A stretch of 64,000 nt of DNA from positions 6,047,001-6,111,000 of the forward strand of contig NC_020453.1 of the NCBI RefSeq assembly GCF_000344805.1, written 5' to 3'. Position 1 is the stretch's first letter. Every line of letters begins with the position of its first letter. This stretch comes from Bradyrhizobium oligotrophicum S58. Its GTDB lineage: Bacteria; Pseudomonadota; Alphaproteobacteria; Rhizobiales; Xanthobacteraceae. Positions 1-8,574 of this stretch are shown here, piece after piece. Below the pieces are notes generated by a model. It had not been told where the DNA came from, ran no database searches, and was given only the letters and a program-made list of their open reading frames with translations. A program made the position numbers and the translations under genes.

Positions 1-619
1 GCGGCAGCCAGCTGACGAATACGTCGTCCCTGGTTCCGCCAAGGGCCTCCTCTATCGCGATCTCATTGGCGACGAGGTTTCGGTGGGTGACGCAGACTCC
101 CTTCGGCTGCGAGGTCGAGCCCGACGTATATTGGAGAAACGCGATCGCATCGCCCTTCAAATCCGGCTCGCGCCAGGACGCTGCTGCATCGACCCGCAAC
201 GCGTCGACCGCGACGATATGCGCGACGGTCCGGCCGAGAGAGGCTGCTATGCTGTCACGAAGCCGCGCCTGAGTGAGAATGAACCGTGGCGACGCGTCGC
301 GCAGAATGCCTTCGAGGCGGCTGGTGTAGCGCTCCTTGCCAGCTTCCGGCGGATAGGCAGGCACCGCGATGACACCAGCATAGAGGCAGGCGTAGAACGC
401 GACGGCATAGTCCGGCCCGTTCGGCAACAGGAGAACGGCACGTTCGCCTTCACCTGCAAGCTCCTGCAAATGGGCCGCGAGCGCGCGAATGCGCTGATCC
501 AGAGCGGCGAACGTCAGTTCCTCCGCGACGTCATCGCCTTCGATGAAGCGCAGCGCCACATGGTCCGCACGCAGGACTGCATGCTCGCGGAGGCGTTCGA
601 CCAGAGTTTCTATCCGCAT
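1..619 (-). CDS. Fatty-acyl-AMP ligase (FAAL-type adenylation domain), 3' end outside window
   Basis: An AMP-forming acyl ligase that would activate a fatty acid as acyl-AMP and pass it to a carrier protein, probably as the loading module of a nonribosomal peptide or hybrid synthetase. The 206 visible residues hold the N-terminal half: the FAAL-like stretch LLPNGPDYAVAFYACLYAG (about residues 64-82) followed by AVPAYPP, and the A3 core TSGSTSQPKG (165-174). I start it at the ATG at 619, 52 bases after the hydroxylase stop. Its Shine-Dalgarno is weak and the frame stays open further upstream, so the start is not certain. It is the last visible gene of the run MbtH, thioesterase, hydroxylase, ligase. 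Whether condensation domains are fused downstream cannot be seen. Confidence 0.85.
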   Translation of the reverse strand, partial: MRIETLVERLREHAVLRADHVALRFIEGDDVAEELTFAALDQRIRALAAHLQELAGEGERAVLLLPNGPDYAVAFYACLYAGVIAVPAYPPEAGKERYTSRLEGILRDASPRFILTQARLRDSIAASLGRTVAHIVAVDALRVDAAASWREPDLKGDAIAFLQYTSGSTSQPKGVCVTHRNLVANEIAIEEALGGTRDDVFVSWLP

Positions 620-671
620 CTTCTCAGGTACCCGATAAGCAGCGTGGCGTTCGATCGGCGGGAGGGTCGGC

Positions 672-1634
672 TCAGTGCAACCGATGGGCTTGCGCCATCG
701 CGACGATCACCCTGCGCGGTCCCTTGAACGGCTCGCGCGCATGCGCCGTCAGCATGTTGTCGAGCATCACGACGTCGCCGGCCTGCCAGGGAAAAATGAT
801 CTTGTGCCGGTCGAGCACGCCGCGCACCGTGGCCAGCGTCTCGTCGTCGATCGGCGAACCGTCGCCATAGAAGGCATTGCGCGGCAGCTCGAGCGGATCG
901 CCGACGATATCGAGCAGGCTCTCGCGCAACTCCGGTGCGAGGCTGGAGACATGAAAGAGGTGCGCCTGGTTGAACCACACCGCATCCCCGGTGACAGGGT
1001 GGACCGCGATGCCCTGGCAGACCTGCCGCGTGCGCAGCTCGTCGCCATCCTTCCATTCACAGATGATCGAATGGGCAGCGCAATAGGCCTCGACCTCGGC
1101 CTTCGATTCCGTGCCGAACACCTGCCTCCAATCGACATCGAGGCCGCTGCCGTAGTTACGGACATACATGACACCCCGCTCGGCGAAACGATTGCGAATC
1201 GCGGTGGGCATGTCGCGGTGGATGAGCCTGCTGTCGGCGATGGGCGTCTCGCCGCCCTGCTGGGCAGGCTGCTGGCAGTAGAACCAGATCTTCATCGGCC
1301 AGTCGCGCGTATAGGCCTGCTCGTTGTGGAGCGGGATGCTCTGGTGCGGCGGATATTCGGTCGATGTGTAGACACCGGAGCTGACCTGCGACCGTGGTGT
1401 CGAACCGAATTCGTATGCGAGCAACGGATGGCCGAAGCTAGCAGCAAAGCTCCTGAACGCCTCCGCTCCGTCGAGATGGAAGTCACGGAAGAGAATTCCG
1501 CCGCACGCATAGAGCTGACGCTCGATCATGTCGCGGACCTCATTGACGGCCTCCATGAGCGGCTGCTGCTTACGACCAGCCCGCAAAAGGAACGGCAGAG
1601 CTTCTTCATCTATCTTAGGTTGTGACATGAGCAT
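672..1634 (-). CDS. TauD/TfdA-family Fe(II)/2-oxoglutarate dioxygenase (SyrP/clavaminate synthase-like)
   Basis: A 320-residue non-haem iron oxygenase. The family couples 2-oxoglutarate decarboxylation to hydroxylation; SyrP-like members beside NRPS genes beta-hydroxylate a carrier-bound amino acid, often aspartate. The iron site is visible as H103-x-E105 in LHNEQAYT (HxE is usual in this branch) and the distal H298 in TAHAREPF, followed by the arginine pair 307-308 that would bind 2-oxoglutarate. The start at 1634 has a GAGGAG ribosome site five bases upstream; a second ATG lies two codons in. It sits between a type II thioesterase and the acyl ligase, which supports a role in tailoring a nonribosomal peptide. 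The exact substrate is inference. Confidence 0.85.
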   Translation of the reverse strand: MLMSQPKIDEEALPFLLRAGRKQQPLMEAVNEVRDMIERQLYACGGILFRDFHLDGAEAFRSFAASFGHPLLAYEFGSTPRSQVSSGVYTSTEYPPHQSIPLHNEQAYTRDWPMKIWFYCQQPAQQGGETPIADSRLIHRDMPTAIRNRFAERGVMYVRNYGSGLDVDWRQVFGTESKAEVEAYCAAHSIICEWKDGDELRTRQVCQGIAVHPVTGDAVWFNQAHLFHVSSLAPELRESLLDIVGDPLELPRNAFYGDGSPIDDETLATVRGVLDRHKIIFPWQAGDVVMLDNMLTAHAREPFKGPRRVIVAMAQAHRLH

Positions 1635-1714
1635 GATGTCTCCTCACCCTTCGTCGAATTCAGCATCAAATTCTCTTCGCCAGCCAATCCGGGCCGGCCA
1701 TCAGCGCACGATAC

Positions 1715-2452
1715 TCAGCGCCCCTCGCATGCGACCTCAAGCCTGGGCAATGCCTGACGCGCCAGCGCTGCGGCCACGAGGTTCAACAGATCTGCCTGCC
1801 GTGTGTGAATGAAGAAATGATCCCCCGGCAGCATGTCGAGCCCAAACACTGCCGACGTCTCCGCCCGCCAGGCCTTCAACGCCTCCGGACGCGTCTCGTC
1901 CTGGTCGCCGCCGAATACGTGAAGCGGACAGGGCAACGGCTGACGGCGCTGATAGACGTAGTTCCCACACATCAGGAAATCCGCCCGCAGGATCGGCAAC
2001 GCGCCGCGCATGATCTCGGTACTTTCCAACGCCTCTTGCGGCGTGCCTTTCAGCCTCAGAAGCTCGTCGCGCAACGCGTCGTCGCCGAGCGGCTCCTTCC
2101 ATCGGCTGCCGTCACGCATAGCCGGCGCTTCCGTTCCCGACACGAACAGCATCTGCGGCCTCGGCGCACCAAGTGCAAGCAGCCGGTGCGCGAGTTCGAA
2201 GGCGATCAGGCCACCGAGACTATGGCCGAACAGAGCATAGGGCGCCGCCAACGGCGCACCGATCAGTTCGGAAGCAAGCTGGCCGGCCAATGCGATCGGA
2301 TCCGTCTGCAACGGCTCGTCCATCCGCACGCCGCGTCCGGGCCATTCCAGCGGGACGACATCGATCCAGGACGGAAGATGTCTCCTCCAGCGCGCATACA
2401 CCATGGCGCTGCCGCCGGCATAAGGCAGACAGATGAGCCGCATTGTCGCCAA
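1715..2452 (-). CDS. Type II (editing) thioesterase, alpha/beta hydrolase
   Basis: A stand-alone thioesterase of 245 residues of the kind that removes stalled or wrong acyl groups from carrier domains of NRPS/PKS assembly lines. The nucleophile elbow GHSLGG (S78), an acidic residue in GGDQDE (D183 or D185) and H212 in GDHFF form the expected triad. The N-terminal LICLPYAGGSA stretch is typical of this GrsT/RifR group. It begins 10 bases after the MbtH-like gene and ends 80 bases before the dioxygenase start, so it is probably co-transcribed with both. Length and motifs match the family closely. Confidence 0.92.
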   Translation of the reverse strand: MATMRLICLPYAGGSAMVYARWRRHLPSWIDVVPLEWPGRGVRMDEPLQTDPIALAGQLASELIGAPLAAPYALFGHSLGGLIAFELAHRLLALGAPRPQMLFVSGTEAPAMRDGSRWKEPLGDDALRDELLRLKGTPQEALESTEIMRGALPILRADFLMCGNYVYQRRQPLPCPLHVFGGDQDETRPEALKAWRAETSAVFGLDMLPGDHFFIHTRQADLLNLVAAALARQALPRLEVACEGR

Positions 2453-2462
2453 CTCCTTCGCG

Positions 2463-2693
2463 TCAGGACTCGGCCGATGCCGACGCGTTCTCCTGCATGA
2501 ATTTGCGAAGCGAGAGCGGCCGCATGTCGGTCCACACCTGCTCGATATGGTCCAGACATTCCTTCTTGTTTCCCGTCACGCCAACAGCCGTCCACCCGCC
2601 TGGAATTTCCTTGAACGTCGGCCAAATCGAATATTGTTCTTCATGATTCATGACGACGGTGAAAGTGACGTCATCTCTGTCGAAGACCATCAT
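2463..2693 (-). CDS. MbtH-like protein
   Basis: A 76-residue MbtH-family protein, a small partner that binds and activates or stabilises NRPS adenylation domains. The family hallmarks are all present: [10 protein letters not shown] near residue 17, IPGGWTAVG, then [18 protein letters not shown]. It is the first gene of the minus-strand run toward the acyl ligase and implies that a true NRPS adenylation domain lies past the left edge. Two adjacent ATG codons (2693 and 2690) are possible starts. The presence of MbtH next to a siderophore receptor is the best evidence in the window for a siderophore synthetase. Confidence 0.95.
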   Translation of the reverse strand: MMVFDRDDVTFTVVMNHEEQYSIWPTFKEIPGGWTAVGVTGNKKECLDHIEQVWTDMRPLSLRKFMQENASASAES

Positions 2694-3053
2694 GAGCGGC
2701 TACTCCTACTAACAATCGACGGCGATGAACTACGAGTAATGCAGTTGATAATGACAGTCAAAGTGATACCGCCGATCAGAGTTTTTAATCTCTCCAAGGT
2801 GACGCGGCGGTGACGACTCAACATCAGGATGCATCAGCGACAAGCCGATGATTCATCGAATCAGACGGCTTTGGTCTCGGGGATCGAGACGGAGCTACGC
2901 TGTTCTGACGCGCCCCGATGCGATCGATAAGCGGGTCGTACACCGGCAATTTTCATCGCATTGAAACAAGCTCGCTCCGCGTCGGTCAAACTAACAAGGC
3001 CGCCGCACCTCTGCCGTGCGGCGGCCCCATCGCTGTCACTAAGTATCGACGTT
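2694..3053. other. Intergenic, likely promoter region of the MbtH-led operon
   Basis: About 360 bases between the receptor stop and the MbtH start, more AT-rich than the neighbours close to 2700-2800. No protein gene is convincing. A partly palindromic stretch GATAATGACAGTCA at 2747-2760 resembles half of a Fur-type iron box and also fits TGA-N9-TCA if read from 2746. This is suggestive only. The operon could also be read through from the receptor, which is on the same strand. Confidence 0.4.
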
Positions 3054-5375
3054 TCAGAAATTGAACGTCGTCGACATCAGATAGGTCCGTGGCGCGCCCA
3101 GGGTGATCACGCCGCTATAGGCGGACGCCCAGTATGCCTTGTTGAAGACATTCTCGACGCTGGCGCGAACGACGATGGGTTTTCCGTTCCAGGGCGAGGT
3201 GAATGTGTAACGCGCCCCGAGATCAACGCGCGTCCAGTCCGGCAAGGAGAGCTTGTTAGCCGTATCGACATATTGTTCACCGGTGTAGACGACACGTCCG
3301 GTCAGGGTCAGATCCCTCACGAATGGCGTATCCCATTCTGCACCGAGATTCACGGTCAGCTCGGGCACGCCGACCGCACGTTTGCCGTCATTCGCCGTCC
3401 CCGTCTTCTCCTGAACACCGTGGATATAGGCAACACCACCGAGCAACCGGAGGGTCGGCGTCAACTCGCCGAACACGTTGAACTCGGCGCCAGTGTTTCG
3501 CTGCAGACCATTCATGACCTGAGTCAGCTGTCCAACGGTTCCCGTCGTAATGACGCTCGGCTTCGTGATGTCGAAGGCGCTAACCGTCGTCGTGATGCGG
3601 CCGAAATCAACCTTGATGCCGGTTTCGACTTGCTTGGTCTGCCCCGGCGCGAACACCGCGCCTGTGTTGGTATAGCCGGTAGGAACAACGACCGGAGTCT
3701 GCAGGCCCTCGATATAGTTGGCATAGAGCGAGACATGCTCGACCGGCTTGACGACAACGGTGTAGGCCGGTGTCCAGACCGACGTATCCGCAAACGGACG
3801 GCTGACACCGTTGGGAAGATAGTTCGCCAACTCGGTGCCTGCGGTCTGCCGGCGCACACCGACCGTGAGCTGCACCCGCTCGTTCAGGATCGACATCGTG
3901 TCCGAGACGCCGACGCTCCAGAGGTTGGCGCCGACGCGCTGACTTCCGGAGAGGGTCGGGAAACCCGGCAACGCGACATTCGTGGGCTCGGTGTACAGGT
4001 TCCACGAAATTGGCGCGCTGGTCGTCAAATTCTGACTGTAGGTTCGATCGGTGATGGAGTAGCCGACATTTGCCACATGCTTGACCGGTCCCGTATCCGC
4101 GGTGGCGCGAAAGCCCGCTTCGCCCGCGTACGTCGTGTAGGTCTCGCTTCCCGTGCCTGGATTCTGGACGGCGATGGCACCCGCATTGGAATTAAGGATC
4201 GGCGACGGATACCGGTAATTGATGTTGCTGTCGTGATAGCCGAACGATGCGTAGGCGGTGATCTTGTCGTTCAGATCCACTTCGCCTTTGATCGTCGAAT
4301 AGAAGTCCGTGGGCACGTAATACGCCCAGGGAACCTGGAAGTTGGTGCCTGCCGCTGGTGGCGCCGGAATGCTGGTGACGGTCGCGGTGTTGACGCCGAA
4401 GAACCGCAGCGGCGGCGTCAGATTATCGGCCTGATAGCCGACATCGGCATCGATACGGACGTTCTCGCCATGATAGTCGACGGCGAGATGGGCGTTGCCG
4501 AGTTCGTCGTGCTGCCGGTTCCAAGGCGTGTCGCCGTTCGAATAGCCACCGTTGAAGCGAACGCCCCACTCCTTGTGCTCGCCAAAACGACGGCTGACGT
4601 CCATCTGCTCGCCGAATTGCGACTTCGAGGCGTAGGTCGTCGTGAGTTGCGTGATGTCCCTGTCCGGCGCGTGCTTGGTGACGAGATTGACGCTGCCGCC
4701 GACAGCGCCGCCGCTCGACGCGCCGGTGCCGCCCACCGTCATGCCGTTGAGAAGAGCTCCCGGCCCCTTCAGCAGCTCGACCCGCTCGATGAAATTCGCA
4801 GACGTCGAATAGTATGGCGCAATGCCGGCCAGCCCGTTCAAGGCGTAGTCGCCGCTGTCATATTGGAAGCCGCGGATGAAGAGGCTGTCGGCACCGCCGC
4901 CGGCGGCCTGCACTGTACGCACCGAGGGATCGTTGATCAACACGTCGCGGATCGTGCGCGCCTGCTGGTTCTGCATCAACTGCGACGTGAAGTTCGTCTG
5001 GTTGAACGGCGTGTTCATCACGCTGCGATTACCGAGCAGGCCGAGCCCGCCGCCGCTTGCGACCTGGCCGCCGGCATAGGGCGACGGAGGCGCGCCGATG
5101 GTGCCCGTCGAGGGCGTCATATAAGGAACGGGCGCTCTGGGGGGCAGATTGCGGGTGGCGACGCGGCGCTGCTGGGCGGCGCGCGTCGACGTCGCCTGGG
5201 TTCTCTGCGCGGTCTGCCGGGCTCTCGGCTTCGGCGCGTCGACCGTCACATCGGGAAGCTTGGTCTGCGCGAAGGCTTGCTGAACACCCCCGATGTTCAA
5301 CGTGAGCGCCAATGTGCTCACAACACCCAATGTAATTGTCAACCTGACGTCTTTATCCGTAACGCGAGAAACCAT
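3054..5375 (-). CDS. TonB-dependent siderophore receptor
   Basis: A 773-residue outer-membrane receptor. It would bind a ferric siderophore and import it with energy from TonB-ExbB-ExbD. A signal peptide ends near the AFAQ at residues 34-37. A proline and arginine-rich linker follows, including PDVTVDAP, which resembles a TonB box. The plug domain holds TIRDVLINDPSVRT and the conserved RVELLKGPGALLNG, and a long beta-barrel ends in a terminal aromatic residue (TTFNF), as outer-membrane insertion needs. Barrel strands such as RVDLGARYTF and VENVFNKAYW are typical of the FhuA/FpvA group. It lies 360 bases upstream of the MbtH operon, so it may import the product made there. Confidence 0.94.
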   Translation of the reverse strand: MVSRVTDKDVRLTITLGVVSTLALTLNIGGVQQAFAQTKLPDVTVDAPKPRARQTAQRTQATSTRAAQQRRVATRNLPPRAPVPYMTPSTGTIGAPPSPYAGGQVASGGGLGLLGNRSVMNTPFNQTNFTSQLMQNQQARTIRDVLINDPSVRTVQAAGGGADSLFIRGFQYDSGDYALNGLAGIAPYYSTSANFIERVELLKGPGALLNGMTVGGTGASSGGAVGGSVNLVTKHAPDRDITQLTTTYASKSQFGEQMDVSRRFGEHKEWGVRFNGGYSNGDTPWNRQHDELGNAHLAVDYHGENVRIDADVGYQADNLTPPLRFFGVNTATVTSIPAPPAAGTNFQVPWAYYVPTDFYSTIKGEVDLNDKITAYASFGYHDSNINYRYPSPILNSNAGAIAVQNPGTGSETYTTYAGEAGFRATADTGPVKHVANVGYSITDRTYSQNLTTSAPISWNLYTEPTNVALPGFPTLSGSQRVGANLWSVGVSDTMSILNERVQLTVGVRRQTAGTELANYLPNGVSRPFADTSVWTPAYTVVVKPVEHVSLYANYIEGLQTPVVVPTGYTNTGAVFAPGQTKQVETGIKVDFGRITTTVSAFDITKPSVITTGTVGQLTQVMNGLQRNTGAEFNVFGELTPTLRLLGGVAYIHGVQEKTGTANDGKRAVGVPELTVNLGAEWDTPFVRDLTLTGRVVYTGEQYVDTANKLSLPDWTRVDLGARYTFTSPWNGKPIVVRASVENVFNKAYWASAYSGVITLGAPRTYLMSTTFNF

Positions 5376-6038
5376 CCTGACACCCCGATCATTCCAAGTT
5401 CAATCTTGGTCCGACGGTGCTCCTAACACACAGGTATTTGAGGATGGCGCCACGCGACGTAGAACCCGTCTAACGAGCGACGGCTTTTTCGCCGCGTGTA
5501 GCTCAACGGATTGTCGCTGCTATGAGATTTTTTGTGCGGGCGTTCTTCGAATCCTTCCAAAGAAGCGCACGTCTCGCATGCGCCGCGGTGAATGGCGCAT
5601 CCGCTTCACGGTAATAGAGACAGGTGACGCAACTCACAAACGTCAATCGGCACGATCCGATTGAACGCGCATCACCGCACAATACATACGCGTCTATCAC
5701 TCTGCCACTTTTGAATCAATCTTTGCTTGTAGCGATGCCGCAAATCTGCCCGCAGGCGCTCCGATCGGAGTCGCAACGACGGCGCATGTATCTGATTGTT
5801 GCTGTCGGCGACGACGCGGCGAAGCCGATTCGATTCCGGCGCCACGTTCGAAGCCCATGCGGCAGCGTGCCAAGGGGCAACCGCCGATGGACATCGATGA
5901 TCGATGTTGAAAGACGTATTCGTCAGATCCGATGAAGGAGTCCGCGGTGCGACAGAATTGCGCAGCGCAGACGCCCCGGCGACTGAGCATCAAAACCGAG
6001 GAAATAGACTATCGCTGCCAAACGAGCGGCGTGGCGCC
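5376..6038. other. Intergenic region upstream of the siderophore receptor
   Basis: About 660 bases between the small membrane protein gene and the receptor, both on the minus strand. Several short open frames exist on each strand, but none has a good ribosome site, a plausible composition or a recognisable domain. The part nearest the receptor is AT-richer than the flanks and presumably carries its promoter. I see no clear operator or terminator. Confidence 0.5.
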
Positions 6039-6305
6039 TCAGCTCGCCGCCTCGCCTGCGTCGGCGTGGGCCACGCCCGGCGCCACCTTTGAGCCGATGT
6101 TCCATCTCGCGCCGTAGATCAGCGCGAGCAGAATCGGAACAGAGAGCCCGAGCCAGCACAGGCCATCCCAAACACCGTCACCGAACAGTCCGAACGTCAG
6201 CCCGGCGGCGGCGACGAGGCCGATCAGCAGCGGCGCGCGAAACACCTGCCATGTCGAGAGTTGCGCGATGCGCGCCGACGGCGCGGAGGGGGGCGAAGAG
6301 CTCAT
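6039..6305 (-). CDS. Small membrane protein coupled to the PepSY protein
   Basis: An 88-residue protein with two predicted membrane segments: APLLIGLVAAAGLTFGLFG near residues 20-38 and LCWLGLSVPILLALIYGA soon after. The ATG at 6305 overlaps the PepSY stop as ATGA, so translation is probably coupled. Small membrane proteins of this size often accompany PepSY-type siderophore reductases, but I cannot assign this one to a named family. A longer reading from 6401 runs inside the PepSY gene and is unlikely. A role in ferric siderophore handling at the inner membrane is inferred from context only. Confidence 0.75.
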   Translation of the reverse strand: MSSSPPSAPSARIAQLSTWQVFRAPLLIGLVAAAGLTFGLFGDGVWDGLCWLGLSVPILLALIYGARWNIGSKVAPGVAHADAGEAAS

Positions 6306-7432
6306 GGCGACACCACCGCCGGCGCCGCCGGTGCAACGACGATCGGCGACTTTCGCCTGCTGCCCCATCGCTTCGCGACCCACAGGTACAAGCCGCTGCA
6401 CAGCACGACGATGGTGATCATATCGAGCAGCGCCCAGATGATCTTCAGCGGGAGTCCGCCATAGTCACCGAAGTGCAGCGGCCGAGACACTTGCAGCGCG
6501 CGCAGATACCAGGACACTTCCGGCGCCACCACCTTGGCGCTGTCCTGGGCATCGATCAGCACCGGCTGAAACATGCGCGCGGTGAACGGCGTCCGCCCCT
6601 TGGTCCAGACGATCACGTGCTGCGGGCTGCCGAACCGCGCGGTGGTCGGCATGGTGACGCTTGCCACAAAGCGATCAGGAAACGCCGTGCGGACGGCATC
6701 GACCGCGGCTTCGACGGATTTCGCCTCGGCCAGCGGTTTGCCTTGATAGGGAGCGAGCAGCGCCGGCATCGTCTGCGCGCGCCAGAGATCAAACAGCGGC
6801 ACGGCCAGCGTGTTGATGGTGCCGGTCAGGCCGACCGCGAGCGCCCAGCTCACCGTGACGATGCCGAGCAGATTGTGCATGTCGAGCCATTTGAGGCGCG
6901 CCGAGCGATCCCGCACGGTTCCGAACTGGAGCCGGCGCATGAAGGGCCAATAGACGACGATTCCCGAGACGATGGACGCGGCGAACACCAGTCCCATCAG
7001 GCCGAGAAAGAGCTCGCCGGGCAGGCCGGTGAACATGTCGCGGTGGATGCGCAGGATGACGTCCATCACATCCTGGCGCGGCGCCTCCTCGCCGAGAACG
7101 GCACCGGTGCGGGCATCCACCGTCAGGCGATGAAACTGCCCCGGCACCGGGATCGCCGTCGGCGACATCGCGACCACCACCAGCGGCTCCGCCTCCTTGA
7201 ACATCGCGAACATCACGTGCTGTTCGGGCAGTTGCTGCCTGGCCGACGCGATCAGCCGGTCGAGCGGCAGAACGGGCGTGCCCGGCGGCATCGAAGGTGC
7301 GGAGATTTCGTCCTCGAAATAATGATTGATCTCGTCATGGAAGATCAGCGGCAGCCCCGTCAAACACAGCATCAGCAGAAAGATCATGCTGATCAGCGAC
7401 GTCCACGTATGAACCTGAACCCACAGACGCAT
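6302..7432 (-). CDS. PepSY-associated transmembrane protein (putative siderophore reductase)
   Basis: A 376-residue inner-membrane protein of the PepSY-TM family. It opens with RLWVQVHTWTSLISMIFLLM, the usual first helix carrying a conserved histidine, and has further membrane segments near FLGLMGLVFAASIVSGIVVY, a histidine in LDMHNLLG, and a last helix close to the C-terminus (IIWALLDMITIVVLCSGLYL). Family members such as FoxB help reduce ferric siderophores taken up through the matching TonB receptor. Its place upstream of a siderophore receptor fits that. The paired histidines could bind haem, which is inference. The gene is followed directly by the overlapping small membrane protein gene. 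Confidence 0.88.
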   Translation of the reverse strand: MRLWVQVHTWTSLISMIFLLMLCLTGLPLIFHDEINHYFEDEISAPSMPPGTPVLPLDRLIASARQQLPEQHVMFAMFKEAEPLVVVAMSPTAIPVPGQFHRLTVDARTGAVLGEEAPRQDVMDVILRIHRDMFTGLPGELFLGLMGLVFAASIVSGIVVYWPFMRRLQFGTVRDRSARLKWLDMHNLLGIVTVSWALAVGLTGTINTLAVPLFDLWRAQTMPALLAPYQGKPLAEAKSVEAAVDAVRTAFPDRFVASVTMPTTARFGSPQHVIVWTKGRTPFTARMFQPVLIDAQDSAKVVAPEVSWYLRALQVSRPLHFGDYGGLPLKIIWALLDMITIVVLCSGLYLWVAKRWGSRRKSPIVVAPAAPAVVSP

Positions 7433-8092
7433 TGCGCTTCAACCCACCTTGCTTCACCACGACCGCGACGCGCAACCCACGCGCCGAACAGATACGTTCG
7501 ACATGACCATCCAAGAGATCGGCGCCTTGGCTGGCCACGAAGCGCATCGCAAACCGTCATTGAACTCGATACACCCAGAAACGATTAGACAAAGAGAACG
7601 GCGCGCACGATGGGCGCATGCAGCTCATCCCACTCTGGCGCGCCGACGATGGCGTCGACAGATGTCAAAACAACAAGGACTTCCGCCGCCGAAAAACAAT
7701 CGAGAGCCGGCATCATGCTGAGCATCTCGGACTGCATCAATCCAATTCGCGGACGGTGCTGCTGGAATTGCTTTAAGGTAGAGCGCGAAATGTGGCTTGC
7801 CCCACCGGTGACGCGCTCGCAACTTGAGCTTTGCGTGTTTGGAGTGGGGCATAATCCCGGACGCCGCGTGCAGGACGGGAACCGCAGCACGACGAAAGAT
7901 GGGCGGCTTCTGCGCGCCAATGTTCAGACTACTCGCCTCGGTCCTGGTCGAACGTCGACCATAACTCTGTGATGATGGTCTGCGAGACGGCCTCGTGATC
8001 GCGCGAAATGCTTCGCGCTGCATGGCGATGACGATCAACGCGTGCATGAGCCTTGGCTCGACCAGCATCATCTTGGCGTGGCGGTGCAGGCA
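7433..8092. other. Intergenic, no supported gene
   Basis: About 660 bases with short open frames on both strands that overlap and resemble nothing I know. The minus-strand frame ending at 7585 has a hydrophobic C-terminal part and is the least implausible, but it lacks a convincing start. The right-hand end leads into a decayed ketosynthase gene, so this may be degraded DNA. Confidence 0.4.
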
Positions 8093-8497
8093 ATGGGGCG
8101 AACGGCCACCGTGATTGCATCGGGCATCGGCGGCTTTCCGGCCATCGTCGAGGCGGTTCGCACCACCGATAAGCGCGGCGTGAGGCACCTTTCGCCATTC
8201 ACCGTGCCGTCCTTCCTCGCAAATCTCGCGGCCGGCCATGTCTCGATCCGCTACGGCTTCAAGGGGCCGATCGGGACACCGGTCACCGCCTGCGCCGCGC
8301 GCGTGCAGGCGATCGGCGATGCGGCACGCCTCATTCGCACTGGAGAAGCCGACGTTGCGGTTTGCGGCGGCTCGGAAGCCTGTATCGATCTGGTGAGCCT
8401 TGGCGGCTTCGCCGCGGACGCCGATCCTATGCTCCCGCGTGAAGGCGGCGCAATAATCGGCTCAAGCAGGGGAACCGTGTCCTACGGACCGCGTTAA
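8093..8497 (+). pseudogene. Internal fragment of a 3-oxoacyl-ACP synthase (FabF/KAS II-like)
   Basis: About 110 codons clearly match the middle of a KAS II enzyme: ASGIGGFPAIVEAV, then SPFTVPSFLANLAAG, then the active-site cysteine region PVTACAARVQAIGDAARLI and ADVAVCGGSEACID. An intact enzyme has more than 400 residues. Here the N-terminal third is missing and the match stops after SLGGFAA, followed by 25 unrelated codons and a stop. The neighbouring histidine motifs are absent, so it cannot be an active condensing enzyme. It is most simply a remnant of a deleted gene. A strong hairpin follows the stop. Confidence 0.8.
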
Positions 8498-8504
8498 CTC
8501 CATA

Positions 8505-8529
8505 ACGGAGTGGTGTAGCGCCACTCCGT
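8505..8529 (+). terminator. Rho-independent terminator-like hairpin
   Basis: A perfect 9-bp stem (ACGGAGTGG at 8505-8513 pairing with 8521-8529) with a 7-base loop is followed by ATTTT. It sits just after the stop of the ketosynthase remnant and before the next gene, on the plus strand. The short T run makes it moderate rather than strong. Confidence 0.65.
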
Positions 8530-8574
8530 ATTTTCCAGACGAATCATCGGCCGACTAGAGGCAAAGGAAGGGCC

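Noticed and set aside
2961..5426. 821-codon open frame on the plus strand across the receptor gene
   Set aside because: Antisense to a clear TonB receptor. The product is Arg-rich without domains, as expected of shadow frames in high-GC DNA.
5697..5993. 98-codon minus-strand frame upstream of the receptor
   Set aside because: No ribosome site, Arg/Ser-rich product, and several competing frames.
7610..7972. Small plus-strand frame between the PepSY gene and the ketosynthase remnant
   Set aside because: Odd composition, no ribosome site and overlap with equally open minus-strand frames.
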